The notes: a model not told the origin generated them from the sequence alone. Shown: positions 17,801-27,002, counted from the first letter of the stretch. The stretch: 62,280 nt of DNA from Jatrophihabitans sp. (GCA_036389035.1 DASVQQ010000035.1:1-62280), one strand, 5' to 3'. Program-made: numbers and translations.

Positions 17801-17916
17801 ACATCGGCGAGGTCGCCGTCACCGGCAACGTGGTGCACGGCGGGGCGACCCTGCCCACGAACCGGCCGTTCCCGGCGCCGCTGAACACCTGGTTGCCGCT
17901 GAACACGATCCTCTGA
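14788..17916 (+). CDS. DUF6519-like/right-handed beta-helix eCIS protein
   Basis: The 1042-aa product begins with VARLSFDPARGYRGVIGQQGRVSLEAEQNEQ, which I associate with the DUF6519-type N-terminus found beside actinobacterial tail-protein-I genes. Residues 460-1030 are a pectate-lyase/NosD-like right-handed beta-helix: repeated short strands with N-x-F/V turns, such as LRVLNNRFLHHGG, ISDNVFDGIGSGIVI, VRVRDNVIRNGHQGIAI and NVSGNRLTSERSS. An Ala/Lys-rich insert lies near 850-880. There is no signal peptide. Such helices in tails usually bind or cleave polysaccharide, but no catalytic residue set is evident. A fibre or receptor-binding role is inference. RBS-like GAGAGGCAGG precedes the ATG. 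Confidence 0.75.
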   Translation: MATDVARLSFDPARGYRGVIGQQGRVSLEAEQNEQRVIDVEERRHELIDIIGPVGTPDNGYAVSGGTGWDGKGFELTVGAGTMYVGGWRLELETDLGDYDQPDWLDRGRSWRETGREHVLLLVEETDVSAVEDPALYEVALGGPDGAARSRLLQRILRLPTDGQTCAEAMADSVRRWSRQGVTFDPDTTALGSNSRLQVSWEGDPEPVNPCEPSSTGGYLGAENQLIRVQLTRIGRDGTFDVLWGYDDASFLYRVTADASDKPVLTLDRTPVDDYHRPRAGQAVQALRATAELHGGDGVIEGYVAALTGEVGVLATPYDPDTKTVQFPAALPADYTDPDENPQLFLRIWEELVTDAVIGKPISLTGTGMRITITSADEDRLQEGDFWCVGVRPSTPTTVYPERYLRIPQPPDGPRRWVCPLAVIEWTSDGERRPENEKQDGRLVVLEDCRRHFRPLTDLESDGCCEIEVHPSDASSGRLQELIDRVATGRKTAHRDSHITICFAPGRYELRRPLILRRWHSNMTLRGCSEAAVIAAYPDVIEEFGHGLVILADADNVTITGLEFVLPQVPRAMAKLQMSTSGLFDRAAARAVNDAGAGRYLSIGIRPVNCAVLEIDDCLFRFSLGEHETTPEVEQTMPRSIFGVGVFLSGGSWGLRVLNNRFLHHGGAPIEDREVTRVLAGLMHIPNAAAGAFGAKPLGKVGGGQLPALLEDALISDNVFDGIGSGIVILAEVGSVRVRDNVIRNGHQGIAILDQQTSGSTDYTGEHEIKSRSEEVRELHASLAGGLFDPVLAQLVVLGSTLPLPDLPDFEPAGVRFVDLDDLEALRAEAAESQRVMTAETVARLSVEHPIDDAADAGQGGQTSKARGAKAAAGPKQAAIGFTLKASDIAERTGLSPGMLSAMRSLGEFARITQVNSTLTAAIGVDHNVIDCTEPVNGRTGWALFLVMQRNEGFGASANVSGNRLTSERSSVIAGIGGLETGTLTGNIVGTRSGQTTGVALALGDIGEVAVTGNVVHGGATLPTNRPFPAPLNTWLPLNTIL

Positions 17917-17929
17917 GGCAGGCGCTCGC

Positions 17930-20900
17930 GTGGACAGCACTGCCACCGGCCCGGCCGCGAAGGCCAAGCCGGCTGACACCGGACGCTCGGCCGCCGCCCG
18001 CTCGGCCGCCGCGCGCTCGGGCAGCGCGAGGTCCGGCGCCGGCCGGGCGGCGCGGGCAGCTCGGCCGGCCCGGGCCGGTCCGACCCAGCCGGGCGGGCAG
18101 GCCGACCAACAGCACGGACAGCCCGGCAGCGCGCCGCGTACTGCCGTCCGGGCGGGAGCCGCGGTCCGGGCCAGCACCGCCAAACCGGCCGATGCCCCGC
18201 CGCCGAGTGCCAGCTACCGGGAGGTCGCCGACAGCCGTGTCGACAGCCACAACGGCACCCGGACTGAGAGCGTCGCCGGCCAGGTCCAGAGCCTGGTCAC
18301 CGCTCTGGCACCATTGCTCGGCCTGGATCCGGCCCGGGTCCGGGTCGGCATCGCCACCAGCGACGCCGATCCGCACGGCAGCGCGGCGAGTGAGGCCATC
18401 ACCCTCACCGGAGCCCTCGACCTGAGCGCCAGCCGGGCCGGCGCGCTGCTGCTGCACGAGCTCGCGCACGCCCGCCAGCACCTCAACCGCACCGAGACCC
18501 CCGGCATCCGGCCCGATCAGAGCGCTGCCGAGGCTGAGGCGGCGGGGTTGGCGCACGCGCTGCGCCAGGGCCGCGCGCTGTGGGTGCCACGGCAGGCGCT
18601 GCCCGAAGGCCACGTCGCGCACGACGACGGCGCCACCGGGATCGCGCCCGCGACCGCCCCTGCGCCTGCCCCGGCAGCGGCCACCGCGACCACGCCCGAC
18701 GTGACCAGTCTCGAGCAGACCTTGGACGGCTTGGTCCTAACGAATCACTCCGCCGACGTTCAGACCATCACCGGCCTGCTCGACCACCCGTGGACCCAGG
18801 TCACCGAGGAGATGATCGAGAACAGCCTGCGGCTGCTGTCAGTGCTGCAGTTCGTCGTCGCCCGGGCGCTGGTCCGCGCGCTCGATCCGGCAGTCCGTCG
18901 GCACCTGGCGCAGCTGCGCGACTCCCACCATCAGAAGTACCCCGAGCAGGCCGTCGCCGTGCTGTCGGCGCTGAGCGCCGATGATCTGAAGAACCTCAGC
19001 AGCAGCAAGCTGACCCCGGCCGGCCCGGTCCAGCCGGGCGCACTCACCGCCTTCCACGGCGTCAACCCGTCCCGGCTGTCGGCCACCGCGATGCGGGCGC
19101 TGCTGTCCACGCTGCGCAGGCTCAGCGTCGCGACCGTGATCGAGCTGGAGAAGAGCAACCGGGAGGTCTTCCGGCCGTTGCTGCAGACCGGGCCTGACAC
19201 CGGCACCGACGAGGCCGAGCTGCGCAGGGCGATCGAGGGCGAGCAGGCCCTGTCGGCCAGCCGGACCGGCGGCGGCGGCATCCTGGCCGGCCGGCTCATC
19301 GGCCTGCTCCAGCAAAGGACCGAGGAGGGCGCCCGGCAAGCGCTGACCGCGCTGGCACCGCTCTGCGCGGCTGCGGCCAAGGACAGCCCGAGTACGCCGG
19401 CGGACGCGCCCGCGATCGCGCCGGTCAAGACCCCGCCCACCCTGGACGACCTGCGTGCCGCGGTAGCCAAGCCGGTCGCGAAAGGCGCGGGAAGCAACGC
19501 CCCGCCGGCCACCACGCCGGCGCTGATCGCGATCCTCGCCAAGATCGACAAAGACGGCCTGATCGACCGGCTGATCGACGACCTCCCAGAAGGCGACCGC
19601 CGGGGCGAGCTGTTCGGGCCGGTCCTGAAGACGGTGCTGGCCGCCCGCGCCCCGCTGCCCAACCTGTCGCGCGCGACCGAACTGCTGTCCTACGGCCTGG
19701 TGGACTGGAAGATCTGGGACGCCGAGGCCCGGCTGGCCTACCTGCTGGTGCGCAGCACCCCGATCGCGGCCCAGGACAGCTGGCGCCAGCTCGACAACGG
19801 CAAGTGGGCGAGCCGGCTGCTGGACAACCTGCCCGATGACATGTGGTCCAGCGGTGAGTACACCGGCGTCGGCAGCGAGTACACCACCGGCGGCGGCGAC
19901 GACCTGGGCGTGCCGGCGAAGTTGCTGCAGGAATATGCCGACACCCTGATCGCCCGCTACCAGCGGTTGCCGATCCCGCCGATCGCGCGCAACCTCGTCC
20001 GGGAGCTGCTGGGCCTGGACCACGACGGCAAGCCCAAGCCCTGGTTGACCGAGAACGGCGTGGCCACCAAGCAGGATCCGGCGCTGCGGATCGCGATCAT
20101 CCGCCGGATCGACGCGCGGCGTCAGCTCAACGCCATCATCACGGGCCTGCCAGACGACTACCTGTTCGGCGAGCAGGGCCGCATCGAGCTGCTCGACCTC
20201 AACCAGCTGCGCGATCCCTTCCAGCTCAGGCAGCAGGCCCTGGGGCTGGCGCCCAGCGGACTCGGCTGGCTGAGCTTCACCCACCGCGACGCCTGGATCG
20301 CGGTGCAGGCGATTCGCGCGCTGTCACCGGCTGACCAGCAACGCTTCACCATCGAGAACCCGAGCGTCTGGACGGTGCTGTGGGCCGGGCTCACCGCCGA
20401 CATGCGCCGCGCGCTGCCCACCACGCTGGCCACCGGCCGGGACGAGCGGCTGCCCACCCGCGAGTCGATCCGGGACCGGCTCGGTGACGAGCGGCTGTGG
20501 ACCGAGGCGCTGGCCGACGAGCTGCGCGCGCTGATCAACCTCGCCTACGCCGCCGACGACAAGGCCTGGGTGTTCGAGAAGTCCAAGCAGCTGCGCGCCG
20601 ACCTGCGCGCCAAGGGCAGCCCGCTGCTGACCGCCGTCGTCACCGACCTGAAGCTCTACAGCGAGGCGGACAAGCGCACTGCCTACCTGCCGGAGCGGAC
20701 CGCGTCCAGCCGGGCGCCGGTCTGGGGCTACGCGCTCGGCGTGGTCGGCCGCGCGCTGGGCATCCTGCTCTACGACTGGTTGATCGAGGACTCCATCAGC
20801 CTGTCCGGAAAGACCATGCACCTCACCGGGTTCGACCTCGGCGACCTGCAGACGATCCTCGGCGGCGACCTGCAGGGGGTGACCCTGGGCGAGTCCAAGA

Positions 20901-23900
20901 ACGGCGCGAACAAGATCGACGTGGACACCACTTTCGAGGCCGGCTTCATCGTCAACCTCGACCTCAAGGACCTCCAACTGCAGGGCGTCAACATCGTCGG
21001 CCCCGGCACCTCCTTCCGGTCGGGCCCGGTCAGCGTCAAGGGCCTCAAGGCCAGCGCCGGGTTCTCCGACCGCGGCTACCACGACCCCGCCTACATTCTG
21101 GTCAGCCTGGACAGCCTGGCGCTGCGAGACCTCGTCCTCATCGACCCGACGCTGCCGTTCTCCGGAGCCTGGGCGATCGCGCGGCTCGCCCTGCAGCGGC
21201 TGGACTTCCGCGCCACCCAGGACGGCTCGGACGACTTGAAGGGCAAGCTGGGCCAGCAGTTGCCCAAGGGCACCATGCCGATTCCGATCTTCGGGCCGCT
21301 GTTCCAGCTGTTGAAGAACATCGTCGCGCTCAAGGGCAGCATCCCCGGCGACTTCACGCTGCTGGACTACGCGCTGCTGCCGGCGAACCTGCCGTTCCCG
21401 ATCAGCACGATGGTCTCTGCCTCTGCCAACGCGCTGCTGCCGACCCCGACGCCGGCGACCTACCTGTGGGGGCTGGCCTCCGACGGCGTGCTCCGGCCGC
21501 CCTACAGCGCGGCGCAGCGGATGAAGGACGCCGCCGGAATGCTGCGGGCGTTCAATGTCTCGTTCCAGTCGCTGGCCGTCGAAGGGATCTCGATCGGCAG
21601 CGGGCAGCAGATCAAGTCACTCACCCTGACCGATGTCAACCTCAGCGTCGGCCAGAGCCTGCCGGCCTATCTCAACGGCGCGCTGGCCACCCTGAGGCTG
21701 GCAAAGGGCAAACTGCCACCGGACAGCCCGCAGCACAAGGATCTCGACGTGCGGATCGCCGCGTTGGAGACCCAGATTGCCGCCGTCCAGGCGAGCCCGC
21801 ACATCAAGGAGCTGCGGGCCAAGCGAGCCAAGGACCCGGACTCCCTGACCGAGGCCGAGCGCGCGGAACTCGCGCTCGCCGACAAGAGCACCGCGGACGA
21901 GGAGCGGCTCAGGGCGCTGGAGGGCAAGGACCGCTGGAATCCCGGCTCGCTGTCCGAGGACGAGCGCCGCCAGCTCGTCGAGCTGATCAGGCGGCTGCGC
22001 TCCGACGTCGGGGTCAGCGCCGAGATCGGCTCGATCACCCTCGGCCAGCTCAGCGGCGACATCCAGGCCGCGGGCGTCACGCTCAAGGGCATCCACGCCC
22101 GCGCCAAGCTGCCCAACGTCGGCATCCTGCCCTACGCCCCGGGCTACCTCGACGACAAGAGCCTCGTCGAGCAGTTCATGGCCGGCGGCCCGAAGATCCC
22201 GAGCGTCGGCGAGCTGGCCAAGGGCAGCGAGTTCAGCCTCACCGTCGACTCCACCGAGATGCTCAGCACCGACCCCTCGCAGCCCGCGATCATCCTCAAG
22301 GCCGACACGCTGCCCAAGGCGGCCGACGTGCAGGCGCAGCTCGCGGCGCTGCCCGAGATCGAGGGCAACAAGCCGATCCGGACCCGGCTGGCCCAGGCGC
22401 TGGACGTGCTGGTCGCCCTGGAGCGGGCTCGGGGCGTCGCCGCCCTGGGCGCGACCGAACAGGCCCGGGCCGCCGCCGCGCAGCGGGTGCGGGAGCTGAC
22501 CGACGACGCCCGGCGGTTGCTCGGAATCGAGATCGGCGGCCTGAAATTCGGCCGCATCACCGGCGAGCTCGATCCCAAGACCGGCGCCATCAGCGTGGTC
22601 GTGCACGACACCGAGGCGACCGGCCTGGCCGGTCCGGGCTTCGCCGTCGACAGCCTGAAAGGCTCGCTGCGCCTCTCGCTCGGCGCCGGTGACGTCACCG
22701 CCCGCCCCGACCAGCTCAAGGGCGTAGATCCGGCCACCCTGGTCACCCAGCTCAAGCCCGGCCTGGGGCTGTCCGGCGTCGTGGCCACCGGCATCCACCT
22801 GCCGCAGGGCTCGATCGGCAAGGCCACCATCGGCACGCTCAGCGGCAGCCTGCAAGCCACCGAGAAGGGCTACCGGATCCCGGACCTGTACCTGGACCAC
22901 CTCGAGATCGACGACATCTCGATGGGCAAGGACGGCGACGGCATCAAGGGCGTCAAGGCAACCGTCGACAACTTCAGGATGGATGTCGAGGTCGAACTCG
23001 ACCAGGGCGCCACCGGCAGCACGGTGAAGAGCGCGACGATCCACTCGCTCCGGATCGGCGCGATCGGCGGCGAGCACCTGGTGCTGGACATGCCGCAGCC
23101 GGACGGCGCCATCCACGCCGAGCTGATCAGCGGCGCGTTGCACGACATCAGCGCCACCGACGTGGTCTTCGAGCAGGGCAGCCAGGGCTGGGAGCTGGTG
23201 AAGGCCTCGGGCTCGATCGGCTCGTTCGCCGACGTGCGCTACTCGGTGCTGATGGGCGCGCTCAAGAGCCGCACCAGTGTCAAGGGCAGCCTGGCCACCA
23301 CCAAGGACGCCGTCGCCAACAAGCGGCCCACCATCACCGCCAGCTACGCCAAGGCGGGCGGCCGGGTGTTCTCGCTCAAGGTGGCCGACCTGCAGGCGCT
23401 CGGCACCGACATCTCCACCCCGGACGGCAAGGTCAGGATTCGCAAGGTCACCATCGCCGCCGGCGTGGAGGGCAGCCTGGAAGGCAAGGACGCGGGCGCG
23501 AAGGCGAACGCGACCCTGACCAACCTGGTGATCGGGCCGATCGACTGGAAGGCCGGCACCGGCCGGGTCACCGGCCCCGGCCCGATCGTGGCCAGGACGG
23601 TCACGGTCGCCGCCTTCTACACCCCTGCCGTGCCGGCGGCGGGCAAGCAGAATGCCAAGCCGGCGGCGTGGACGATCACCGACATCGTGATCACCAGCCT
23701 GGAGGGCAATGGCCTGCGCTACCTCGACCCGCCGATCGACATGCGTCTCGGGCGCACCGACAAGCCCGCGACGGCCGGCAAGGCGCCGCTGACGGTCGGG
23801 CGCATCCATATCCAGCCGGCCAGGAACAAGGTGCAGGTGAAGGACCTGGGCGTCGACTTCGGCGGCGACCTGAAGTCCACGCTCGGAGTCAACGGCCACC

Positions 23901-25948
23901 TCGGCATCGAGTACCTCAGCATGGAGTTGCACCGCGGCGGCCGCGTCGTGGCCACCGTCCGAGGCGTCTCGGCCGAGGTCGCGGTCACCGGCGACTACAC
24001 CGGCACGCTGGAGATCAAGGGCCTGCGCGGCGCGACTGTCGATGTCGGCCCGGACGCGATCCGGATCGGCAGCGATGACCCCACCGACCCGAACGGGTTC
24101 CAGATCCACCAGCTCAGCGTCAGCTCGCTGAAGCTGGAAAGCCAGGCGGGCGGCCACAAGTTCAAGTTCAGCACCCAGTCCGACGGCCGGGTCGACCTGC
24201 TCGGCATCCGCGCGAAGGTCCGCATCGACAAGTGGCTGCCGACCGAGAAGCACACCTCGAAGTCGGCGTTCAAGCAGGTCGTGGTGGAGAACCTGGTGAT
24301 CGACCAGGTCAACCTCAGCGCCTTCCAGATCGACCTGCCCGACGACGACGTCACCATCATCGTGCCGGCCCGCAAGGACACCGACCCGCCGACCCTGCGC
24401 AGGCTCCAGCTGACCGGCGGGGTCGGCGCGGACGGCGTCTTCCATCCGGAATTCCTCTTCAACCTCGAGACCTTCGCCCTGGAGGGCAAGCTCGGGGTCG
24501 AAGACATCGCGCTGCCGATCAACGCCCGGATCAAGGACAAGTTCAAGGGCGACGTGCGGCTGACCACCTGGGCGTCCTCGATCGGCTTCCTGGCCGGCGG
24601 CGGCATCAGGATCGACGTCGAGCGCCCGCAGCTGACCATGGCCAAGGCCGCCGAGCTGGGCAAGGACAAGACCATCCGGATAGCCAAGCTGGGTGCGGAC
24701 AGCCTGTCCTTCGCCGAGGGCCGGCTCTACGTCAAGCGGCCCTACGCCGAGGACCTGGAGTTCACCCAGAAAATCGGTGACAGCCTGGCGGTCTGGCTCA
24801 AGGTCAAGAGCGCCTCGCTGGACGAGCTGAACTACACCACCACTCCCGGTGGCGGGCTGGTCATCCCCCGCCTCGACATCGCCGACGCGTTCCTCTCGCT
24901 GGACGTGGCCGCGCTGACCGCGAAGAAATCCGACGCCGCCGCCAGCACGCCGTCGGCCTTCGACAAGACCGCGCTGCGGCCGATCGTCGACCAGACCGAC
25001 GGGACGGTGAAGGTGGTGATGTACGTCAGCGCTGACGTGCTCGGCCTGAAGGACATCCGGATCGGCACCCCCGACGACCCGTTGACCGTGCCGATCAGGC
25101 GGGGCGCGGTCGACATCCCCACCTTCGAGCGCAACGTCAAGGGCAAAGTGCACGCCACCCAGATCGGCTCGGGCTTCTACCTGCGGCCCTGGGTGGTCAA
25201 CGCGGTGGCCGAGGACCCGATCCTGCGGCTGAACGGCTCGCAACTCCAGCTCGGCGTCTACATCGTGAACCCGGGCGACGTCGAGAAGGGCAATGACCCG
25301 CAGGGAAAGAACCGGCCGCACAGCAGGTTGTGGAAGGACATCCTGACCTGGGATCTGCACGGCCCGGATTTCACCCGCGCCGGCATGGACAAGTTCACGC
25401 TGTGGGCCGCGATCTTCGACCTGCACAAGGAGCTGGAGCCCACCGCCGCGCAGAAGGCGAGCCAGACGGAGGCCGAGAAGGCGGAGCAGCTGGAGAAGGA
25501 CGCCGAGAGCCAGGCCGTGCTGGACAGCCTGGAGCTGCGCAGCCTGGTGGCGGACCTCTCGATCAAGAACTCTGGCCCGCTGCCGTTGAAGATCAGCTCC
25601 GATGACGCCTTCGGCACCGTCACCTTGAGCGATCAGGCGCTGCTGAACCTGCACGTCGCGGGCGGCGTCCCGGCGGTCAAGAAGCCCCCCGCGCGCTCGG
25701 GCAGCAACCCCGGCGGCTTCGAGTTCGGCTTGGACGCGCTCAAGGTGGACTCGGTCGACCTGACCCTGCTGGACCGCCAGACGCCGGGGGGCAAGATCAC
25801 CGGGCACCAGCAGCTGTACACCGGTCAGATCAAGATCACCGATCTCGTCGACGGCCACATCAGCTTCGACGACCTGTTCCACCCCCAGCGCTTCACCGCG
25901 ACCATCAAGCACGCCAGCGCCGACAACGTCCGCTGGTACACGAACTGA
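17930..25948 (+). CDS. Giant eCIS-core (DUF4157-type) protein, 2672 aa
   Basis: The start is GTG 17930 after GAGGCAGG. Residues 1-85 are Ala/Arg/Ser/Pro-rich and likely disordered. A DUF4157-like zinc-peptidase-type domain follows (about 85-205), with HELAHARQH at 176-184 (HExxH at 176-180). Residues 210-900 are mostly helical. A charged coiled-coil candidate spans about 1265-1365. From about 950 to 2672 the chain is a long series of short amphipathic strands with recurring G-x-L-x-I/V phrases, reminiscent of AsmA/TamB-type lipid-transfer beta-grooves. DUF4157 proteins mark eCIS loci and are thought to be effectors or cargo-linked. At 2672 aa this is very large; whether it is cargo, fibre or scaffold cannot be told. 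Confidence 0.8.
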   Translation: MDSTATGPAAKAKPADTGRSAAARSAAARSGSARSGAGRAARAARPARAGPTQPGGQADQQHGQPGSAPRTAVRAGAAVRASTAKPADAPPPSASYREVADSRVDSHNGTRTESVAGQVQSLVTALAPLLGLDPARVRVGIATSDADPHGSAASEAITLTGALDLSASRAGALLLHELAHARQHLNRTETPGIRPDQSAAEAEAAGLAHALRQGRALWVPRQALPEGHVAHDDGATGIAPATAPAPAPAAATATTPDVTSLEQTLDGLVLTNHSADVQTITGLLDHPWTQVTEEMIENSLRLLSVLQFVVARALVRALDPAVRRHLAQLRDSHHQKYPEQAVAVLSALSADDLKNLSSSKLTPAGPVQPGALTAFHGVNPSRLSATAMRALLSTLRRLSVATVIELEKSNREVFRPLLQTGPDTGTDEAELRRAIEGEQALSASRTGGGGILAGRLIGLLQQRTEEGARQALTALAPLCAAAAKDSPSTPADAPAIAPVKTPPTLDDLRAAVAKPVAKGAGSNAPPATTPALIAILAKIDKDGLIDRLIDDLPEGDRRGELFGPVLKTVLAARAPLPNLSRATELLSYGLVDWKIWDAEARLAYLLVRSTPIAAQDSWRQLDNGKWASRLLDNLPDDMWSSGEYTGVGSEYTTGGGDDLGVPAKLLQEYADTLIARYQRLPIPPIARNLVRELLGLDHDGKPKPWLTENGVATKQDPALRIAIIRRIDARRQLNAIITGLPDDYLFGEQGRIELLDLNQLRDPFQLRQQALGLAPSGLGWLSFTHRDAWIAVQAIRALSPADQQRFTIENPSVWTVLWAGLTADMRRALPTTLATGRDERLPTRESIRDRLGDERLWTEALADELRALINLAYAADDKAWVFEKSKQLRADLRAKGSPLLTAVVTDLKLYSEADKRTAYLPERTASSRAPVWGYALGVVGRALGILLYDWLIEDSISLSGKTMHLTGFDLGDLQTILGGDLQGVTLGESKNGANKIDVDTTFEAGFIVNLDLKDLQLQGVNIVGPGTSFRSGPVSVKGLKASAGFSDRGYHDPAYILVSLDSLALRDLVLIDPTLPFSGAWAIARLALQRLDFRATQDGSDDLKGKLGQQLPKGTMPIPIFGPLFQLLKNIVALKGSIPGDFTLLDYALLPANLPFPISTMVSASANALLPTPTPATYLWGLASDGVLRPPYSAAQRMKDAAGMLRAFNVSFQSLAVEGISIGSGQQIKSLTLTDVNLSVGQSLPAYLNGALATLRLAKGKLPPDSPQHKDLDVRIAALETQIAAVQASPHIKELRAKRAKDPDSLTEAERAELALADKSTADEERLRALEGKDRWNPGSLSEDERRQLVELIRRLRSDVGVSAEIGSITLGQLSGDIQAAGVTLKGIHARAKLPNVGILPYAPGYLDDKSLVEQFMAGGPKIPSVGELAKGSEFSLTVDSTEMLSTDPSQPAIILKADTLPKAADVQAQLAALPEIEGNKPIRTRLAQALDVLVALERARGVAALGATEQARAAAAQRVRELTDDARRLLGIEIGGLKFGRITGELDPKTGAISVVVHDTEATGLAGPGFAVDSLKGSLRLSLGAGDVTARPDQLKGVDPATLVTQLKPGLGLSGVVATGIHLPQGSIGKATIGTLSGSLQATEKGYRIPDLYLDHLEIDDISMGKDGDGIKGVKATVDNFRMDVEVELDQGATGSTVKSATIHSLRIGAIGGEHLVLDMPQPDGAIHAELISGALHDISATDVVFEQGSQGWELVKASGSIGSFADVRYSVLMGALKSRTSVKGSLATTKDAVANKRPTITASYAKAGGRVFSLKVADLQALGTDISTPDGKVRIRKVTIAAGVEGSLEGKDAGAKANATLTNLVIGPIDWKAGTGRVTGPGPIVARTVTVAAFYTPAVPAAGKQNAKPAAWTITDIVITSLEGNGLRYLDPPIDMRLGRTDKPATAGKAPLTVGRIHIQPARNKVQVKDLGVDFGGDLKSTLGVNGHLGIEYLSMELHRGGRVVATVRGVSAEVAVTGDYTGTLEIKGLRGATVDVGPDAIRIGSDDPTDPNGFQIHQLSVSSLKLESQAGGHKFKFSTQSDGRVDLLGIRAKVRIDKWLPTEKHTSKSAFKQVVVENLVIDQVNLSAFQIDLPDDDVTIIVPARKDTDPPTLRRLQLTGGVGADGVFHPEFLFNLETFALEGKLGVEDIALPINARIKDKFKGDVRLTTWASSIGFLAGGGIRIDVERPQLTMAKAAELGKDKTIRIAKLGADSLSFAEGRLYVKRPYAEDLEFTQKIGDSLAVWLKVKSASLDELNYTTTPGGGLVIPRLDIADAFLSLDVAALTAKKSDAAASTPSAFDKTALRPIVDQTDGTVKVVMYVSADVLGLKDIRIGTPDDPLTVPIRRGAVDIPTFERNVKGKVHATQIGSGFYLRPWVVNAVAEDPILRLNGSQLQLGVYIVNPGDVEKGNDPQGKNRPHSRLWKDILTWDLHGPDFTRAGMDKFTLWAAIFDLHKELEPTAAQKASQTEAEKAEQLEKDAESQAVLDSLELRSLVADLSIKNSGPLPLKISSDDAFGTVTLSDQALLNLHVAGGVPAVKKPPARSGSNPGGFEFGLDALKVDSVDLTLLDRQTPGGKITGHQQLYTGQIKITDLVDGHISFDDLFHPQRFTATIKHASADNVRWYTN

Positions 25949-25960
25949 CGCCGGCGATCG

Positions 25961-26014
25961 TCGGAGGCTAGGCGGTGGTCGGAGGCTAGGCGGTGGTCGG
26001 AGGCTAGGCGGTCG
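25961..26014. repeat. Three tandem 18-bp repeats
   Basis: The unit TCGGAGGCTAGGCGGTGG occurs at 25961-25978 and 25979-25996 (identical), and at 25997-26014 with one change (GTCG for GTGG at the end). The third copy contains the last codons and TAG stop of the SARP gene on the minus strand, so the first two copies are duplications of that 3' end, each carrying another in-frame minus-strand stop. They fill most of the gap between the convergent giant gene and SARP gene. Slippage is the simplest origin. Confidence 0.9.
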
Positions 26015-26738
26015 TCGGGATCCGCAGGGCGAGCACCATGGCGCGCAACTCGGCCGACGGCTGCAGCGAAAGCTCCTCGGAGAGCAGCCGCTCATAACTG
26101 CGGTACTGCCGGATCGCCTCGACGAAGTTGTGCTCCTGCAGGTGGACGGCGATGACCTGCCGGTGCGCGCTCTCGCGCAGCGGCTCGATCGCCACCGCGC
26201 CGAGGCCGGCCAGCAGCGCCTCGCCGAAGCGGCCCACGGCGGCCAGCTGCTGGCACAGCGACTCCAACGCGTGCAGCCGCAGCTGCCGGAACCGCTCGCG
26301 GGCCAGCAGCACCCACTCGTCGTACCAGTCCGGCAGCACCTCGCGGGACAGCACGCTGATCTCGCTGAGCGTCCAGGGCGCGGGCAGCGGACCGGCGGAG
26401 TCGGCTAGCACCGCGCGCGACCAGGCCAGGGCGTCGCGGTAGTCCACGTGCACCGACTCCTCCAGCGCAAGCTGGCCCGCCGTCACCCGCACCAGTCGCT
26501 GGCCGCGCCCGTTCGGCAGCCGCCACAGCGTGGAGCGCAGGCTTGCGTTGGCGTGCTCGGTGTCGCTGTCAGGCCACAGGTTGCCGCTGACGAAGGACCG
26601 CAGCACCGGACGCTCCCAGAGTGCGAGGAAGCCGATCAGCCGCTGGCAGCTGCGAGGCAGCTCGACCGGGTCCGAGCCGTAGCGCAGCTCGAAGCCGTCG
26701 ATGAGGCGAACCTGCAGCGGTTCCTCCGTCGTCCTCAC
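26004..26738 (-). CDS. SARP/BTAD-family transcriptional activator
   Basis: The 244-aa product has an N-terminal winged-helix (Trans_reg_C-like) region, VRLIDGFELRYGSDPVELPRSCQRLIGFLAL and NLWPDSDTEHANASLRSTLWRLP, followed by a bacterial transcriptional activator (BTAD) helical region with RFRQLRLHALESLCQQLA and EPLRESAHRQVIAVHLQEHNFVEAIRQYRSYERLLSEEL. This is the standard SARP order at the small end of the size range. An upstream in-frame ATG at 26789 exists, but the GTG at 26738 has a GGGTGAG site immediately before and starts just ahead of the conserved fold. The gene is convergent with the eCIS 3' end; control of the eCIS operon is inference from linkage. Confidence 0.83.
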   Translation of the reverse strand: MRTTEEPLQVRLIDGFELRYGSDPVELPRSCQRLIGFLALWERPVLRSFVSGNLWPDSDTEHANASLRSTLWRLPNGRGQRLVRVTAGQLALEESVHVDYRDALAWSRAVLADSAGPLPAPWTLSEISVLSREVLPDWYDEWVLLARERFRQLRLHALESLCQQLAAVGRFGEALLAGLGAVAIEPLRESAHRQVIAVHLQEHNFVEAIRQYRSYERLLSEELSLQPSAELRAMVLALRIPTTA

Positions 26739-27002
26739 CTCACCCGATTGCCAGTGTTTTTGACAAGGTTTGCCCGCCCGGGAGGCCACGTGCTCACCGC
26801 TCGGGCCCGGTGCTGATGAGGAGTCAGCAGGGGTGGCTCAGATACCAGCGACCGGAAAATATGATCTTGAAGTATGCCAACCCCGTGAGCAATTCCTAGT
26901 GGATGCGCAGGTGCGCTGACAAGATCCACGGGCACGGATGTCCGGTTGATCCGCAAGATCCACACATCACCTGGCGCTCGCGATGGGTCAGGGTTATCCG
27001 TT
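26739..27002. other. Intergenic region upstream of the SARP gene
   Basis: The 264 nt between the SARP start and the racemase stop hold no convincing gene. Visible elements are an inverted repeat TGCTGA-N7-TCAGCA (26811-26829), a locally AT-rich stretch (26858-26877), and a direct repeat CAAGATCCAC at 26920-26929 and 26954-26963 (34 bp apart). On the minus strand TTCAAG and TGGTAT are 18 nt apart and could form a weak SARP promoter. No U-tract terminator for the racemase gene was seen. Confidence 0.45.

Noticed and set aside
25961..26014. CRISPR-like tandem repeats
   Set aside because: No spacers; units are directly adjacent.
21617..26095. 1492-aa minus-strand ORF
   Set aside because: Antisense shadow of the 2672-aa gene; typical long GC-rich antisense frame with no domains and no ribosome site.
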